NCBI RefSeq assembly: GCF_005222785.1
Contig: NZ_STGH01000001.1
Span: 1,488,001-1,552,000 of the forward strand
Direction: 5' to 3'
DNA: 64,000 nt
Source: Rhodobacter sp. SY28-1
GTDB lineage: Bacteria; Pseudomonadota; Alphaproteobacteria; Rhodobacterales; Rhodobacteraceae
Shown here piece by piece: positions 1 to 8,541 of this stretch. Positions within the stretch are counted from its first letter, which is position 1, and each line of letters begins with the position of its first letter. The position numbers and the translations under genes were made by a program. A model generated the notes under the pieces. The model searched no databases. It saw only the letters and a program-made list of their open reading frames with translations, and was not told the origin of the DNA.

Positions 1-13
1 ACGCGCGACGTCC

Positions 14-127
14 GTAGGTCGGGGTTCACCCCGACTCCCATCCCAAGGAACGGATACGGCGCAAACGGTGGGCGTGTGCGCCATGGTGGGGCGTATGAAG
101 AAAGAGTCGGGGTGAACCCCGACCTAC
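14..127. repeat. pair of inverted REP-like palindromes
   Basis: A 24-base element beginning GTAGGTCGGGGTTCACCCCG at 14-37 recurs as its reverse complement at 104-127. Each copy is itself a hairpin (GTCGGGGT/ACCCCGAC type). The convergent pair with about 66 bases between resembles a REPIN. Such elements are mobilised by RAYT-family tyrosine transposases, and a RAYT fragment follows immediately. What is seen is the repeat; mobility is inferred from the neighbour. Confidence 0.75.
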
Positions 128-306
128 GGGGGGAAGCGCCCATCTGGCAGAAGCGGTTTTGGGAGCATCACATCCGAGATGACCGGGATTTCGAGGTGCA
201 TGTGCGGTATTGCTGGACCAACCCGGTGAAGCACGGGTTGGTCGGGCATCCGCGAGAGTGGCCGTTTTCGTCATGGCACCGCGATGCGGGCGGGGCGGTG
301 TGGTAG
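128..306 (+). pseudogene. 3' fragment of REP-associated tyrosine transposase (RAYT)
   Basis: The reading frame encodes the conserved C-terminal tail of TnpA_REP/RAYT proteins (IWQKRFWEHHIRDD, then RYCWTNPVKHGLV and WPFSSWHRD). Full-length RAYTs are around 150-200 residues and carry the catalytic tyrosine and HUH region upstream of this tail. Here the frame runs back into a REP element at 104-127 and non-homologous sequence, so the catalytic part is missing and the gene looks broken. The window starts only 127 bases upstream, so a longer rearranged gene further left cannot be excluded. Confidence 0.7.
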
Positions 307-365
307 GTCGGGGCGTGCCCCGCCATCAGGAGTCGGGTAGAGAGTCGGGGTAAACCCCGACCTAC
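303..365. repeat. second pair of REP-like palindromes
   Basis: A divergent copy (GTAGGTCGGGGCGTGCCCCG) lies at 303-322, immediately after the RAYT tail, and an inverted copy at 342-365. The latter matches the 104-127 element with one base missing in the loop. With the 14-127 pair these bracket the transposase remnant on both sides, as expected for a RAYT/REP locus. Confidence 0.7.
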
Positions 366-370
366 ACTTG

Positions 371-1039
371 CTAAAAAGCCTTGTCGGTTCTGAGTCCATA
401 TCTCACAATGAAGTGGATGAAATCCTTACCAAGAGGCGTCAACTCCACTGAAGAATCTACGCGTAAGAGATTTCTTTGAACAAGAAAGTTTGTGTACTTT
501 TCAAAATCCCAGTCTGAAAGCTCTGAAAATCTGGACTTTACTTCAGAGAAGAATTCCTCTCCATCTGATTTACTAACTTGCCCGCCACGTTCATTGATCT
601 TCTGAAGAAGCAATATCTGACTTCCGAATATATCCGCATAAGCAAGTGCATAGCCTTTTTCTAGTTGTTCTATTGCAAGGGCATTTATCGTGATGTCGAG
701 GACGTCCCCCTTGGGCAATTGTTCTATTGCCGCCCTCAGCACCTTCTCTTGCTCGGCGATTGCTGCCGTTCGTGGTAGAGTAAACTTCGTGCTCGAAAGG
801 GTATTCTCTGGGATAGTGCCGCCTTCCGTCTGAGCAATCTTGCGCTCATCTATGCGGATTTGCGCGCCAAATCCTTCAAATGAAATGCCTCTATCTGCGA
901 AAATGTGAGAAATCAAAGGGCGGAAAATGCGAGCCACCAAGATTAGCGCAAGCGGCCACGATATTGAGGCGATCAATGAGAAGAGATTTTGCCAGAATGG
1001 GAGCAGCTCAATAAGAAAATAGTCGAAAAATACCCTCAC
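371..1039 (-). CDS. hypothetical membrane-anchored protein, 222 aa
   Basis: The GTG start at 1039 overlaps the thyX stop (GTGA), so it is probably translationally coupled to thyX; reading further upstream would only duplicate thyX sequence. The protein starts with one or two hydrophobic segments (residues about 5-35, rich in F/L/I) and continues as a soluble domain. The last 50 residues ([20 protein letters not shown]) resemble a winged-helix tail. No family is recognised. Base composition is clearly AT-richer than everything around it, with AT-ending codons, which suggests recent transfer; the REP/RAYT remnant next door fits an accessory insertion point. Confidence 0.65.
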   Translation of the reverse strand: MRVFFDYFLIELLPFWQNLFSLIASISWPLALILVARIFRPLISHIFADRGISFEGFGAQIRIDERKIAQTEGGTIPENTLSSTKFTLPRTAAIAEQEKVLRAAIEQLPKGDVLDITINALAIEQLEKGYALAYADIFGSQILLLQKINERGGQVSKSDGEEFFSEVKSRFSELSDWDFEKYTNFLVQRNLLRVDSSVELTPLGKDFIHFIVRYGLRTDKAF

Positions 1040-1941
1040 CCCCAAACCTCCACAAACTCCCGCCACTCGCCCTTCGACATGCCGGAGGCCTCTTGCGTGA
1101 CCGTCTCTCCAGCCAAGCGACGCTTCAGGACCGCAATCGCCTTGGAGGAGAGCGTCACTCCCCCCATCCGGTAGTCCTCGAAGGCCCCGTAGGCCAGCGG
1201 GACCCAGTCCTTCACGGTGGCCGCAATCGCTTCGGCATAGACGCGGATTTCGTATTGGGCGTGGGGGTCGGCCCTCAGACGGAGGAAGTGGAAGAGGTTG
1301 TGCAGGTCGACCTTCCAGTACCACTGGGTGTAGATGTTGGCGGGGAGGTTCATGCGGGCAAGCTCTCGCGCGAGGCCCTGCTGGCCGTCCTGGGACAGCA
1401 TCGCCTCGTAATGGTCATAGGCGCGGTTGGCGTCGCTCTTCAGCAATTCGAGGACGCGGGCGGCTTCCTCGCCGGTCAGGACCTCGCCCCGGCCCTGGTT
1501 GTTGACGGTGGACTGGGCGGCGAGCTGGTCGGGGGCGGGGATGTAGAACTCCCGGTCGAGGATCGAGTAGCGGGCGGAGTATTCGTTGACGTTGGCGGTG
1601 CGGTGGCGGATCCACTGGCGGGCGACGAAGACGGGGAGTTTGACGTGGAGCTTGATCTCGCACATCTCGAACGGGGTGGAGTGCCAATGGCGCATCAGGT
1701 AGCGGATCAGGCCCTCGTCGTTCTGGACGTGCTTGGTGCCCGCCCCATATGACACGCGGGCGGCCTGGACGATGGCGCTGTCGTCGCCCATGTAGTCGAT
1801 GACGCGGATGAAGCCGTGGTCAAGGACGGGGTGGGCGCGGTAGAGATGCGCCTCCATCCCTTCCGATACGGCGCGAAGGGTGGGGTGGGGGGTGGCCCGG
1901 GCGGCCTCGATTTCGGCCAGTTGGTCGGGGGTCAGCGGCAT
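1036..1941 (-). CDS. thyX: FAD-dependent thymidylate synthase ThyX
   Basis: ThyX makes dTMP from dUMP using methylenetetrahydrofolate, NAD(P)H and FAD. The 301-aa protein carries the ThyX signature [14 protein letters not shown] around residue 115, i.e. RHR-x7-S with the nearby ExSxR. The length is slightly above the usual 220-300. It stands alone apart from the coupled hypothetical gene downstream, and faces away from gloA across a 90-base divergent gap. No ThyA is visible in the window. Confidence 0.95.
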   Translation of the reverse strand: MPLTPDQLAEIEAARATPHPTLRAVSEGMEAHLYRAHPVLDHGFIRVIDYMGDDSAIVQAARVSYGAGTKHVQNDEGLIRYLMRHWHSTPFEMCEIKLHVKLPVFVARQWIRHRTANVNEYSARYSILDREFYIPAPDQLAAQSTVNNQGRGEVLTGEEAARVLELLKSDANRAYDHYEAMLSQDGQQGLARELARMNLPANIYTQWYWKVDLHNLFHFLRLRADPHAQYEIRVYAEAIAATVKDWVPLAYGAFEDYRMGGVTLSSKAIAVLKRRLAGETVTQEASGMSKGEWREFVEVWG

Positions 1942-2031
1942 GGGCGGCGTCCTGTGGTTCGAGTCGGGTGTTACTATAGCTTGCGGTTGATCGGTGTGAT
2001 ACCGCTAGATGAATGAAAGATGGAGGCTGAG

Positions 2032-2460
2032 ATGGGCATCAAGTATCTGCACACGATGGTGCGCGTGAAGGATCTGGAGAAGTCGATGGCGTTCTACAGG
2101 CTGTTGGGCCTGAAGGAGACGCGGCGGCATGAGAGCGAGCAGGGGCGGTTCACGCTGGTGTTCATGGCGCCTCCCGGGCAGGAGGATTGCCCGGTGGAGC
2201 TGACCTACAACTGGGATGGCGATACCGGGCTGCCGTCGGACAGCCGGCACTTCGGGCACCTGGCCTATGAGGTGGACGACATCTATGCGACCTGCGCGCA
2301 TCTGCAGGCGCATGGGGTGCTGATCAACCGGCCGCCGCGGGATGGGCGGATGGCGTTCGTGCGCAGCCCGGACAATGTGTCGATCGAGTTGTTGCAGAAG
2401 GGGGCGGCGAAAGCGCCGGCAGAGCCCTGGGCCAGCATGGCCTCGACCGGGCACTGGTGA
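2032..2460 (+). CDS. gloA: lactoylglutathione lyase (glyoxalase I)
   Basis: It converts the methylglyoxal-glutathione hemithioacetal to S-lactoylglutathione. The 142-aa VOC-fold protein shows the four metal ligands in order: His near the N-terminus (KYLHTMVRV), Glu in CPVELTYNW, His in FGHLAYEVDD and Glu in VSIELLQKG. The start at 2032 is preferred over the ATG at 2020 because GGAGG (2022-2026) lies 5 bases before it and the protein then begins at the usual MGIKYLHTM-type position. It is convergent with cycA, with a shared hairpin between. Confidence 0.92.
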   Translation: MGIKYLHTMVRVKDLEKSMAFYRLLGLKETRRHESEQGRFTLVFMAPPGQEDCPVELTYNWDGDTGLPSDSRHFGHLAYEVDDIYATCAHLQAHGVLINRPPRDGRMAFVRSPDNVSIELLQKGAAKAPAEPWASMASTGHW

Positions 2461-2464
2461 TGTG

Positions 2465-2493
2465 TGGCCTGCCGTCTGGGGAGCGGCAGGCCA
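2465..2493. terminator. bidirectional terminator between gloA and cycA
   Basis: A perfect 10-bp stem (TGGCCTGCCG / CGGCAGGCCA) with a 9-base loop lies between two convergent stop codons. There is no clear T-run on either side, so intrinsic efficiency is uncertain, but the position fits a shared terminator. Confidence 0.6.
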
Positions 2494-2501
2494 CCGACGC
2501 C

Positions 2502-2972
2502 TCAGTTCGAGGCAGGCTCGGCTGCGGCGTCTGTTGCGGCCGGAGCGGGTGACAGCGAGGCGATGAAGGCGTAGACGTTCTTGGCGTCTTCTTCCTTCGG
2601 GAGCTTGAAGCTCATCTTCGACTTGGCGGCCTTGTCGCCGGTCTTGTCCTTCAGGAACTTGGCCGGATCGGCGACGTAAGCGACGAAGTCGGCCTCGTTC
2701 CAGGCAAAGCCCGAAGCGCCGAGCGCGACGATGGACTCACCATATTTGAACTCGGGGTAGGTGCCCGCGACGCGGCCGGGCAGGCCGAAGAGGTTCGGGC
2801 CGGTCTTGGAGCCCTTGCCAGCCAGGACCTCGCCCGCTTCGTTGGCGACGATGTGGCAGGTCTGGCACTTGGCGAAGACCTTTTCCCCGGCAGCGGCATC
2901 GCCGGTGGGCACTTCCTGCGCCAGCGCGGGGCCGGCGAGAAGGGCAAGGATTGCGGTGAGTTTCAGCTTCAT
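2502..2972 (-). CDS. cycA: cytochrome c2
   Basis: Periplasmic class I c-type cytochrome that carries electrons between the bc1 complex and the reaction centre. The 156-aa precursor has a signal peptide (residues 1-19, ending GPALA), the haem site CQTCH (Cys36, Cys39, His40) and the sixth ligand Met120 in KSKMSFKLP. The start at 2972 follows GGAGG by 6 bases; the ATG further upstream gives a non-signal leader. It lies 87 bases downstream of hemA, as in Rhodobacter, at the end of the puh operon. The C-terminus carries an Ala-rich tail (PAPAATDAAAEPASN). Confidence 0.93.
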   Translation of the reverse strand: MKLKLTAILALLAGPALAQEVPTGDAAAGEKVFAKCQTCHIVANEAGEVLAGKGSKTGPNLFGLPGRVAGTYPEFKYGESIVALGASGFAWNEADFVAYVADPAKFLKDKTGDKAAKSKMSFKLPKEEDAKNVYAFIASLSPAPAATDAAAEPASN

Positions 2973-3059
2973 GGGTGTCCTCCCGATGTTGGCGGCCATA
3001 CGAGATGATCCGCCCTGATGAAAAGGCAAGGGGCTATCGCACACATCGGCGCGATTTGG

Positions 3060-4274
3060 TCAGGCCACGGCGTGGGCGATGGCGCAGCGGCTCCAAAGGG
3101 AGGAGAGGGCGGTGATGAGATGGGCGATGTCCTCGGCCGAGTGGAGCGGGCCGGGGGTGATGCGGAGCCGTTCGGTGCCCTTCGGCACGGTCGGGTAGTT
3201 GATCGGCTGGACGTAGATGCCCCAGTCGGCCATCAGCATGTCCGAGATCATCCGGCACTTCACCGGGTCGCCGATCATCACCGGGATGATGTGGCTTTCG
3301 TTCGGCATGTGCGGGATGCCGTGGGCGTCAAGTTGGGCGCGGACGCGGGCCACATTGGCCTTCTGGCGTGCGCGTTCTTCGGTCGAGGCCTTGAGGTGGC
3401 GGATCGAGGAGGCTGCGGCCGCGGCGCAGGCGGGCGGCAGGGCGGTGGTGAAGATGAAGCCGCTGGCGAAGCTACGGACGAAGTCGATCAGCTCGGCCTT
3501 GGCGGTGATGTAGCCGCCGACGACGCCGAAGGCTTTGCCGAGGGTGCCCTCGATCACGTCGATCCGATGGGCGAGGCCGCGCTCTTCCGACACGCCACCG
3601 CCGCGGGGGCCGTACATGCCGACGGCGTGGACCTCGTCGATGTAGGACAGCGCGCCGTGGGCTTCGCAGACCTCGACGATTTCGCGGATCGGGGCGATGT
3701 CGCCGTCCATTGAGTAGACGGATTCGAAGGCCACGATCTTCGGACGGTCGCCGACGGCGTGCAGCTTGCGGTCAAGGTCGCGCCAGTCGTTGTGCTTCCA
3801 CAACACCTTGTCGGCGCGGGAATGGCGGATGCCTTCGATCATCGAGGCGTGGTTCTTTTCGTCCGACAGGATCACAGCGTTCGGGATCTGTGATCCGAGA
3901 GTGGAAAGTGCGGCCCAGTTCGAGACGTAGCCGCTGGTGAACAGCAAAGCGCCTTCCTTGCCGTGCAGGTCGGCCAGTTCGCGTTCCAGCATGACATGAT
4001 GGTGGTTGGTACCCGAGATGTTACGGGTGCCGCCTGCGCCGGTGCCACAGGTCTGCACGGCGTCCACCATCGCGGCGACAACCTCGGGGTGTTGACCCAT
4101 GCCGAGGTAGTCGTTCGAGCACCAGATCGTCACCTCTTCCTTGGTCCCGTCAGCGCGGTGGCGTTCGGCCTTGGGGAAGCTGCCGCAGCGTTTCTCCAGA
4201 TCCGCGAAGACGCGGTAGTTGCCCTCGGACTTGAGGGCGGTGAGGCGGTCCTGGAAGTAGGTGGCGAAGTCCAT
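3060..4274 (-). CDS. hemA: 5-aminolevulinate synthase
   Basis: PLP enzyme condensing glycine and succinyl-CoA to 5-aminolevulinate, the entry to haem and bacteriochlorophyll. The 404-aa length matches the alphaproteobacterial C4-pathway enzyme. PLP lysine is Lys247 in EGTLGKAFG; substrate motifs [12 protein letters not shown] and [10 protein letters not shown] are intact. It follows puhE by 13 bases, so it should be co-transcribed with the puh genes. No FNR-like site was seen just upstream. Confidence 0.97.
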   Translation of the reverse strand: MDFATYFQDRLTALKSEGNYRVFADLEKRCGSFPKAERHRADGTKEEVTIWCSNDYLGMGQHPEVVAAMVDAVQTCGTGAGGTRNISGTNHHHVMLERELADLHGKEGALLFTSGYVSNWAALSTLGSQIPNAVILSDEKNHASMIEGIRHSRADKVLWKHNDWRDLDRKLHAVGDRPKIVAFESVYSMDGDIAPIREIVEVCEAHGALSYIDEVHAVGMYGPRGGGVSEERGLAHRIDVIEGTLGKAFGVVGGYITAKAELIDFVRSFASGFIFTTALPPACAAAAASSIRHLKASTEERARQKANVARVRAQLDAHGIPHMPNESHIIPVMIGDPVKCRMISDMLMADWGIYVQPINYPTVPKGTERLRITPGPLHSAEDIAHLITALSSLWSRCAIAHAVA

Positions 4275-4287
4275 GGCGTGCTTCCTG

Positions 4288-5085
4288 TCAGGTGTCTTGT
4301 TTGGAGGATTGGGCAGTGGGGGCTTCGGGAAGCATCCAGTGCCAGAGTTTATGGTCAGGGACCGGCACGACCATGAAGAGGTGCTCGATCAGGGCGAGGG
4401 CGGTGAGAACGGCGAGCAGGAGGTAGCCGATGAAGCTGGCATCCTCGGCCGAATTGGCGGCCTGGGCGGCCCACCAGCCGGTGGCGAGCGCGAGGGCGGC
4501 AATGGAGAGGGGCAGAAGGGCCGTGGCGCGCGCCCTGCGGAAGTGGCTCGCGATATGGGCCAGCGGGCGGGGGAGGAATTCGGTATTGATGCGCGGGGCG
4601 CCGAGGAAAAGGTTCAGCTTGGCCGAGACGCGGGCGAAGAAGAGCGTGGCGAAGGTCAGAGCCGCGAAGGGGTTCGGGGCATTCAGCGTGAGATGGGTAA
4701 TGGCGAGCAGGCCCGCGATCAACGCGAATTCGTGCCAGAGGATCGACCCCACGGCGCGCCAGATGCGTTCGGGCAACCGCGCGTCTGGCGGGCAGGGTTC
4801 ACGGTGCGGGCCGGTGACGATGCCCGACAGGAAGGCAAGCTCGATCCAGCCCCAGAAGGCCAGAGCAGAGAGGAAGCCGGTATAGACCGAGCCCACAGTC
4901 AGGTGGCTGACCGAGGTATGCGCGCCGATGGCACCGCCGACGAGGAGCGGCAGCCCGAGGAGGACGGACCAGAGGTGGTCATCCGGTCCGCCCAGATCGG
5001 CCTTGCGGACGCGCCAGAGGATCAGCCCCGTGGAGGCCCACCAGAGGAAGATGGCCGAGAGGGCGATGATCCATGGATTAGTCAT
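4288..5085 (-). CDS. puhE: PuhE, photosynthetic complex assembly protein (DUF3623)
   Basis: Integral membrane protein of 265 aa with about seven hydrophobic segments (e.g. [20 protein letters not shown] at the N-terminus). PuhE family members sit at the end of puh operons and affect reaction-centre/pigment assembly; the biochemical role is not settled. Either the GTG at 5094 or the ATG at 5085 could start it. The GTG lies inside a hairpin stem while the ATG falls just after it, so the ATG is chosen. It sits between acsF and hemA. Confidence 0.88.
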   Translation of the reverse strand: MTNPWIIALSAIFLWWASTGLILWRVRKADLGGPDDHLWSVLLGLPLLVGGAIGAHTSVSHLTVGSVYTGFLSALAFWGWIELAFLSGIVTGPHREPCPPDARLPERIWRAVGSILWHEFALIAGLLAITHLTLNAPNPFAALTFATLFFARVSAKLNLFLGAPRINTEFLPRPLAHIASHFRRARATALLPLSIAALALATGWWAAQAANSAEDASFIGYLLLAVLTALALIEHLFMVVPVPDHKLWHWMLPEAPTAQSSKQDT

Positions 5086-5113
5086 GTGCGGCACCCCCGA
5101 AGGGATGCCGCAC
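5086..5113 (-). promoter_or_regulatory. intercistronic hairpin before puhE
   Basis: GTGCGGCA (5086-5093) pairs perfectly with TGCCGCAC (5106-5113), with a further CCC/GGG pairing inside. In the minus-strand mRNA the hairpin ends directly before the puhE ATG (5085). It could serve as an RNA-processing or attenuation element separating acsF from puhE-hemA; no T-run follows. Confidence 0.5.
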
Positions 5114-5179
5114 AGGATGCCGGGACGCGCCCATCCCGCATCCTACCTGCCGCCGAAGCGACGGTATGATGGTGTGCGG

Positions 5180-6280
5180 TCAATACGACGGCTCCAGCCG
5201 CACCGAGAGGGGCGGAGTGCTGCGTTTGACCGGAATCAGATACATCCGCGCGAAGGCCGTCATTGCGCGGGCCGAGGCTGTGGCATGCTGCAGGCGGCCC
5301 ATCAGGCCCCCCTTCCGCTTTCCGCGTTCCATGTCGAGCATCGCGGCGTTCATCCGGTTCAGCGACGGAATCCAGGCCGGGTGGTCGATGTCGATCTCCA
5401 TCGGGAAGACCTGTTTCGCGATGGTCGAGGTCTTGCGGAACACCTCCTGGTCGTACCAGTCGATGTCGACGCCGAGGGCGTTGTGGAAGTCCTTGCGGGC
5501 GTGGTCGCGGACCCACATCGTCGAATAGACGGCGACGAGGAAGAACTTGATCCAGAGCTTGTTGTTCCAGCTTTGGGTCAGCTTCGGGTCGGTCCGCATG
5601 AGGAGCGCGAAGGCCTCGCCGTGGCTGAACTCGTCGTTGCACCATTCGCGGAACCACTTGAAGATCGGGTGAAAGCGGTGTTCGGGGTGCGCCTCGAGGT
5701 GCCGGAAGATCGTGATGTAGCGGGCGTAGCCGATCTTTTCCGACAGGTAGGTGGCGTAGTAGATGAACTTCGGCCGGAAGTAGGTGTACTTCTTGGCCTT
5801 GGTCAGGAAGCCGAGGTTCACGGCAACGCCAGCCTCGCGGAGCGCGTCGTTGATGAAGCCGGCGTGGCGGGCTTCATCGCGGGCCATGTAGTTGAACAGC
5901 TCGCAGATGTCGGCGTTTGTGCCGCGGCGCTTCATCTCTTTGTACAGCACGCAGCCGGAGAATTCGGCGGTGCAGGAGGAGACCAGGAAGTCGATGAACT
6001 CGGCGCGGAGGGCGGGGTCCATGCCTTCCCAGTCGACGTCATCCCAGGCTTCGGTCTTCTTGAAATGGCCCTTGTTCGGGTCGGACTTCATCTGAGCGAG
6101 AAGCGCGTCCCATTCCTTGCGGACGGGGGTCACGTCGATCTTGTCCATTTCGTCGAAGTCGGTGGTGTAGAAGCGCGGGTTCAGAAGCGTGGTTTCCGTG
6201 GCCATCGCGGTGGTGTCGAATTTGCCCGCGAGTTCGGAGTGGAGTTCGCCATGCGTGGTGTCGTGGGTCACGTCTTTCAT
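5180..6280 (-). CDS. acsF: aerobic Mg-protoporphyrin IX monomethyl ester cyclase AcsF
   Basis: Di-iron oxygenase that forms the isocyclic E ring using O2, the aerobic counterpart of BchE. The 366-aa protein starts at ATG 6280, which overlaps the bciE stop (ATGA) and follows GAGGAG by 8 bases; upstream in-frame codons belong to bciE sequence. Diiron ligand motifs of the ferritin-like fold are visible, notably DEARH (Glu136, His139) and AEFSG (Glu106). It is encoded in the puh operon with its partner bciE just upstream. Confidence 0.96.
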   Translation of the reverse strand: MKDVTHDTTHGELHSELAGKFDTTAMATETTLLNPRFYTTDFDEMDKIDVTPVRKEWDALLAQMKSDPNKGHFKKTEAWDDVDWEGMDPALRAEFIDFLVSSCTAEFSGCVLYKEMKRRGTNADICELFNYMARDEARHAGFINDALREAGVAVNLGFLTKAKKYTYFRPKFIYYATYLSEKIGYARYITIFRHLEAHPEHRFHPIFKWFREWCNDEFSHGEAFALLMRTDPKLTQSWNNKLWIKFFLVAVYSTMWVRDHARKDFHNALGVDIDWYDQEVFRKTSTIAKQVFPMEIDIDHPAWIPSLNRMNAAMLDMERGKRKGGLMGRLQHATASARAMTAFARMYLIPVKRSTPPLSVRLEPSY

Positions 6281-6573
6281 GCCAGCAACTCCTCTGAGAA
6301 CGAGAATTCGCACAGTTCCATGAAGCCAAGGTCGCCCGTGGCGCGGGTCCACCAGCGCTCGATCGGGGTGGCGCGGGTGATGGTGGCGTTGCGGCGTTCG
6401 ACGATGACTTCGCCGTAGGCGGCCATGATCGGCGCGCCGTGGACGAGGACTTCGTCGCCGGGATGCACGACCGCGCCGTTGTCAAAGCGGACGTGGGCGT
6501 GCAGGCTTTCGAAGCGGTGGCTGACTTCGACCGTGCAGGGCACGGTTTCCTTCGCTTTGGTGAAGATACCCAT
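6277..6573 (-). CDS. bciE: BciE, accessory subunit of the oxygen-dependent cyclase
   Basis: Small soluble protein of 98 aa. In Rhodobacter a gene of this size immediately before acsF (BciE) is required for AcsF activity in alphaproteobacteria, which is the basis of this call. The sequence is a single compact domain (VEVSHRFESLHAHVRFDNGA, PGDEVLVHGAP) with no cofactor motif. ATGA overlap with acsF implies coupled translation. It follows puhC by 12 bases. Identification rests on position, length and recalled family features. Confidence 0.8.
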   Translation of the reverse strand: MGIFTKAKETVPCTVEVSHRFESLHAHVRFDNGAVVHPGDEVLVHGAPIMAAYGEVIVERRNATITRATPIERWWTRATGDLGFMELCEFSFSEELLA

Positions 6574-6585
6574 GATTTCGTTCCC

Positions 6586-7059
6586 TTATTGTTGATCGAG
6601 GAGCCGCTCTACGGCAGCTTTGTTGTCGTTCCCGAAGGCGTAGAGTTCGATCGACGCCCCCGAGGCAGGGTCTTCGGCCACGAGGCGGCCGTTGTCATAC
6701 TGGACGATCTTGATGGGCGGATTGCCCTGGACGCGCGCGACAGTGCGGGCGCGCTGGATGGCGTTCTGGATCACGGTGACAAAGCCGCCGTGGTCCATCT
6801 CGGCGATGAGGGTGCCGTCGGCCGCATAGACGGTGACGGCCTGGGCCGACCGGCCCTCCAGGATGAGTTCGCGCTCGGCCACGACCTTGCCCGGGGCCGG
6901 AGTGCCGGTCGGGGGGCGGTCGGTGAGGACGGCGAAGCTGGTGATCGCAAGCGCCGAGAGGGCGAGCGCGAGCATCGCCCAGAGGAGCGTCCGCGGGATC
7001 ATCTCGCGTTCAGGGCTGGGGCGGTCGGCGAGGGCCTTGAGGTAGGACATGGCCGTCAC
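6586..7059 (-). CDS. puhC: PuhC, photosynthetic complex assembly protein
   Basis: 157-aa protein with one N-terminal transmembrane helix (about residues 22-45, LLWAMLALALSALAITSFAV) and a periplasmic domain, the PuhC layout. PuhC supports LH1/reaction-centre assembly. The GTG at 7059 overlaps the puhB stop (GTGA); an ATG four codons in (MSYLK) is an alternative. It is followed by bciE. Confidence 0.9.
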   Translation of the reverse strand: MTAMSYLKALADRPSPEREMIPRTLLWAMLALALSALAITSFAVLTDRPPTGTPAPGKVVAERELILEGRSAQAVTVYAADGTLIAEMDHGGFVTVIQNAIQRARTVARVQGNPPIKIVQYDNGRLVAEDPASGASIELYAFGNDNKAAVERLLDQQ

Positions 7060-7694
7060 TCCGCCGGGACGGCCGCGGGGGCCGTGAAGGTGACGACGGG
7101 TTCGTTCACGCGGGTCTGGGCGGCGTCCGACAGGATCCGGGCGACCTGGGCGGCATCGGGGATGCAGCGGAAGGCGGGCTGGACCTTCTTCGCAAAGCCG
7201 GGCCGCAGATGCGGCCAGAGCGCGAGGTAGGAGATGTGCTGGCCGTCCACCAGTTCCAGCGCAATCGTGCCGGTGCCGGTCATCGGGCGGGTGGACAGCG
7301 TGGCGGCGGCGATCTTGGTGAAGGGCACGGTCCAGGTGACCTGGAGCGCGGCCCCGATGCGCAGGATCACCCGGTTCGTGGTGATCGAGTAGATCGCGGC
7401 GCGCGCCACGGTGCGGGCGAGAAGCCGGATCAGCGCATAGGCGGCAAGGGCAATCACGACGTAGGGGATGAAGACCGCCACGGACTGGCCGAAGCCGCCC
7501 GCCGAAAAGGCCACGGAGGCCCGCCAGACGGCGAGGACCAGAAGGTAGCCGAAGACCCAGTTCGCCTTGAACGCTTCACGCGCGAGAGCGGCGGGATCGG
7601 GGGAGCCTTGCCAGAGCAGGTCTTCTCCGGGGGGCAGGGGTTTCGGGAGGCCGGGTTGCGGTTCGAAGTCGAAGTCTTTGTCATGGTCTGACAT
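7056..7694 (-). CDS. puhB: PuhB, reaction centre assembly protein
   Basis: 212-aa protein with an N-terminal soluble stretch (PGLPKPLPPGEDLLWQGSPD), two to three membrane segments (about residues 44-95) and a PH-like domain containing YSITTNRVILRIG. PuhB is a reaction centre assembly factor. It lies 65 bases after puhA, with a strong hairpin in between, and overlaps puhC by four bases. Confidence 0.93.
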   Translation of the reverse strand: MSDHDKDFDFEPQPGLPKPLPPGEDLLWQGSPDPAALAREAFKANWVFGYLLVLAVWRASVAFSAGGFGQSVAVFIPYVVIALAAYALIRLLARTVARAAIYSITTNRVILRIGAALQVTWTVPFTKIAAATLSTRPMTGTGTIALELVDGQHISYLALWPHLRPGFAKKVQPAFRCIPDAAQVARILSDAAQTRVNEPVVTFTAPAAVPAE

Positions 7695-7725
7695 GGCAGA
7701 CCCTTTCGTCGTTCAGGGTAAGACG

Positions 7726-7749
7726 AAGCGGCGCGGGCGCACGCCGCTT
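7726..7749 (-). promoter_or_regulatory. hairpin in the puhA-puhB spacer
   Basis: Perfect 8-bp stem AAGCGGCG / CGCCGCTT with an 8-base loop in the 65-base gap. It resembles the stabilising hairpin after pufBA and could protect the 3' end of a processed puhA mRNA so that the structural subunit is made in excess over assembly factors. No T-tract, so a plain terminator is less likely. Confidence 0.5.
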
Positions 7750-7759
7750 CCCTTATGCG

Positions 7760-8524
7760 TCAGAACCCGCGCTTGCGGCCCTTGGCGTACATCCAGCCAG
7801 AGGCGACATAGGCGGAGATCTTTTCTTCTTCGAGCTTGGTCACGCTCGTCAGGCTTTTCGTCGCGGGGATCGCGTCGAAGAGGTCCGAGGTCAGGGCGTT
7901 GATCCGGACGCGGTCAGCCCAGATCTTGCACATGGTCATCGGGACAAGCCGCGACGAGCCGGAGTTCAGGTCGATTTCAAGGTAACGGACCAGCTGTTCC
8001 GGCACGTCGACCCACATCTCCTTGATGCGGCCGACGACTTCCAGGTCCCCGGCCTGCACCGGCAGACCGCGCGGGTCGCGACCGGCGCTGACTTCCATGC
8101 CTGCGATCTTGGCCATCGGCTGGATCTTGGCATGGCCGTGGGCGTCGACCTCGGGCTCATCCCGACGCGGGACCCAGGAGGCGGGACCGACGCCGTCAAG
8201 CATCGGGTTGCCGGTGGGCACCAGCGGGAAGCCTTCCGATCCGGACGGCACCAGCGCGAGGTCGGTGCGGCGATGCGCGGCCTCGTTCTCGGCCGAGGGC
8301 ACGGTAACGGTTCCCTTGCCCATCGGCAGGAGGAAGGTCTTGGGCTTCGGCAGCGGATAGATCGCCTGGTTCGAGGCCTGCGAGCCGTCCTCGTTCTCGA
8401 AGGGGAAGCCTTCGCGCATGTTCTCGGTCTGGAGATAGTAGATCAGCAGCGCGAAGAAGCCCCAGAAGAGCCAGATCGAGAGCGACGCGAGGTCGAAGTT
8501 TCCGAAGAAAGTGACACCAACCAT
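7760..8524 (-). CDS. puhA: photosynthetic reaction centre H subunit
   Basis: 254-aa H subunit with one N-terminal membrane helix (about residues 11-32, [20 protein letters not shown]) and a large cytoplasmic domain capping L and M. The proton-uptake Glu (Rhodobacter E173) is present in [20 protein letters not shown]. It follows lhaA by 17 bases. In related bacteria a puhA promoter lies inside lhaA; none was pinned down here. Confidence 0.97.
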   Translation of the reverse strand: MVGVTFFGNFDLASLSIWLFWGFFALLIYYLQTENMREGFPFENEDGSQASNQAIYPLPKPKTFLLPMGKGTVTVPSAENEAAHRRTDLALVPSGSEGFPLVPTGNPMLDGVGPASWVPRRDEPEVDAHGHAKIQPMAKIAGMEVSAGRDPRGLPVQAGDLEVVGRIKEMWVDVPEQLVRYLEIDLNSGSSRLVPMTMCKIWADRVRINALTSDLFDAIPATKSLTSVTKLEEEKISAYVASGWMYAKGRKRGF

Positions 8525-8541
8525 TCAGAGGTCCTCCGTTG

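Noticed and set aside
2973-3059. regulatory site (FNR, PpsR) for cycA
   Set aside because: No TTGAT-N4-ATCAA or TGT-N12-ACA match in the hemA-cycA gap.
4928-6418. 496-codon open frame opposite puhE-acsF-bciE
   Set aside because: Antisense shadow of well-identified genes with composition typical of such frames.
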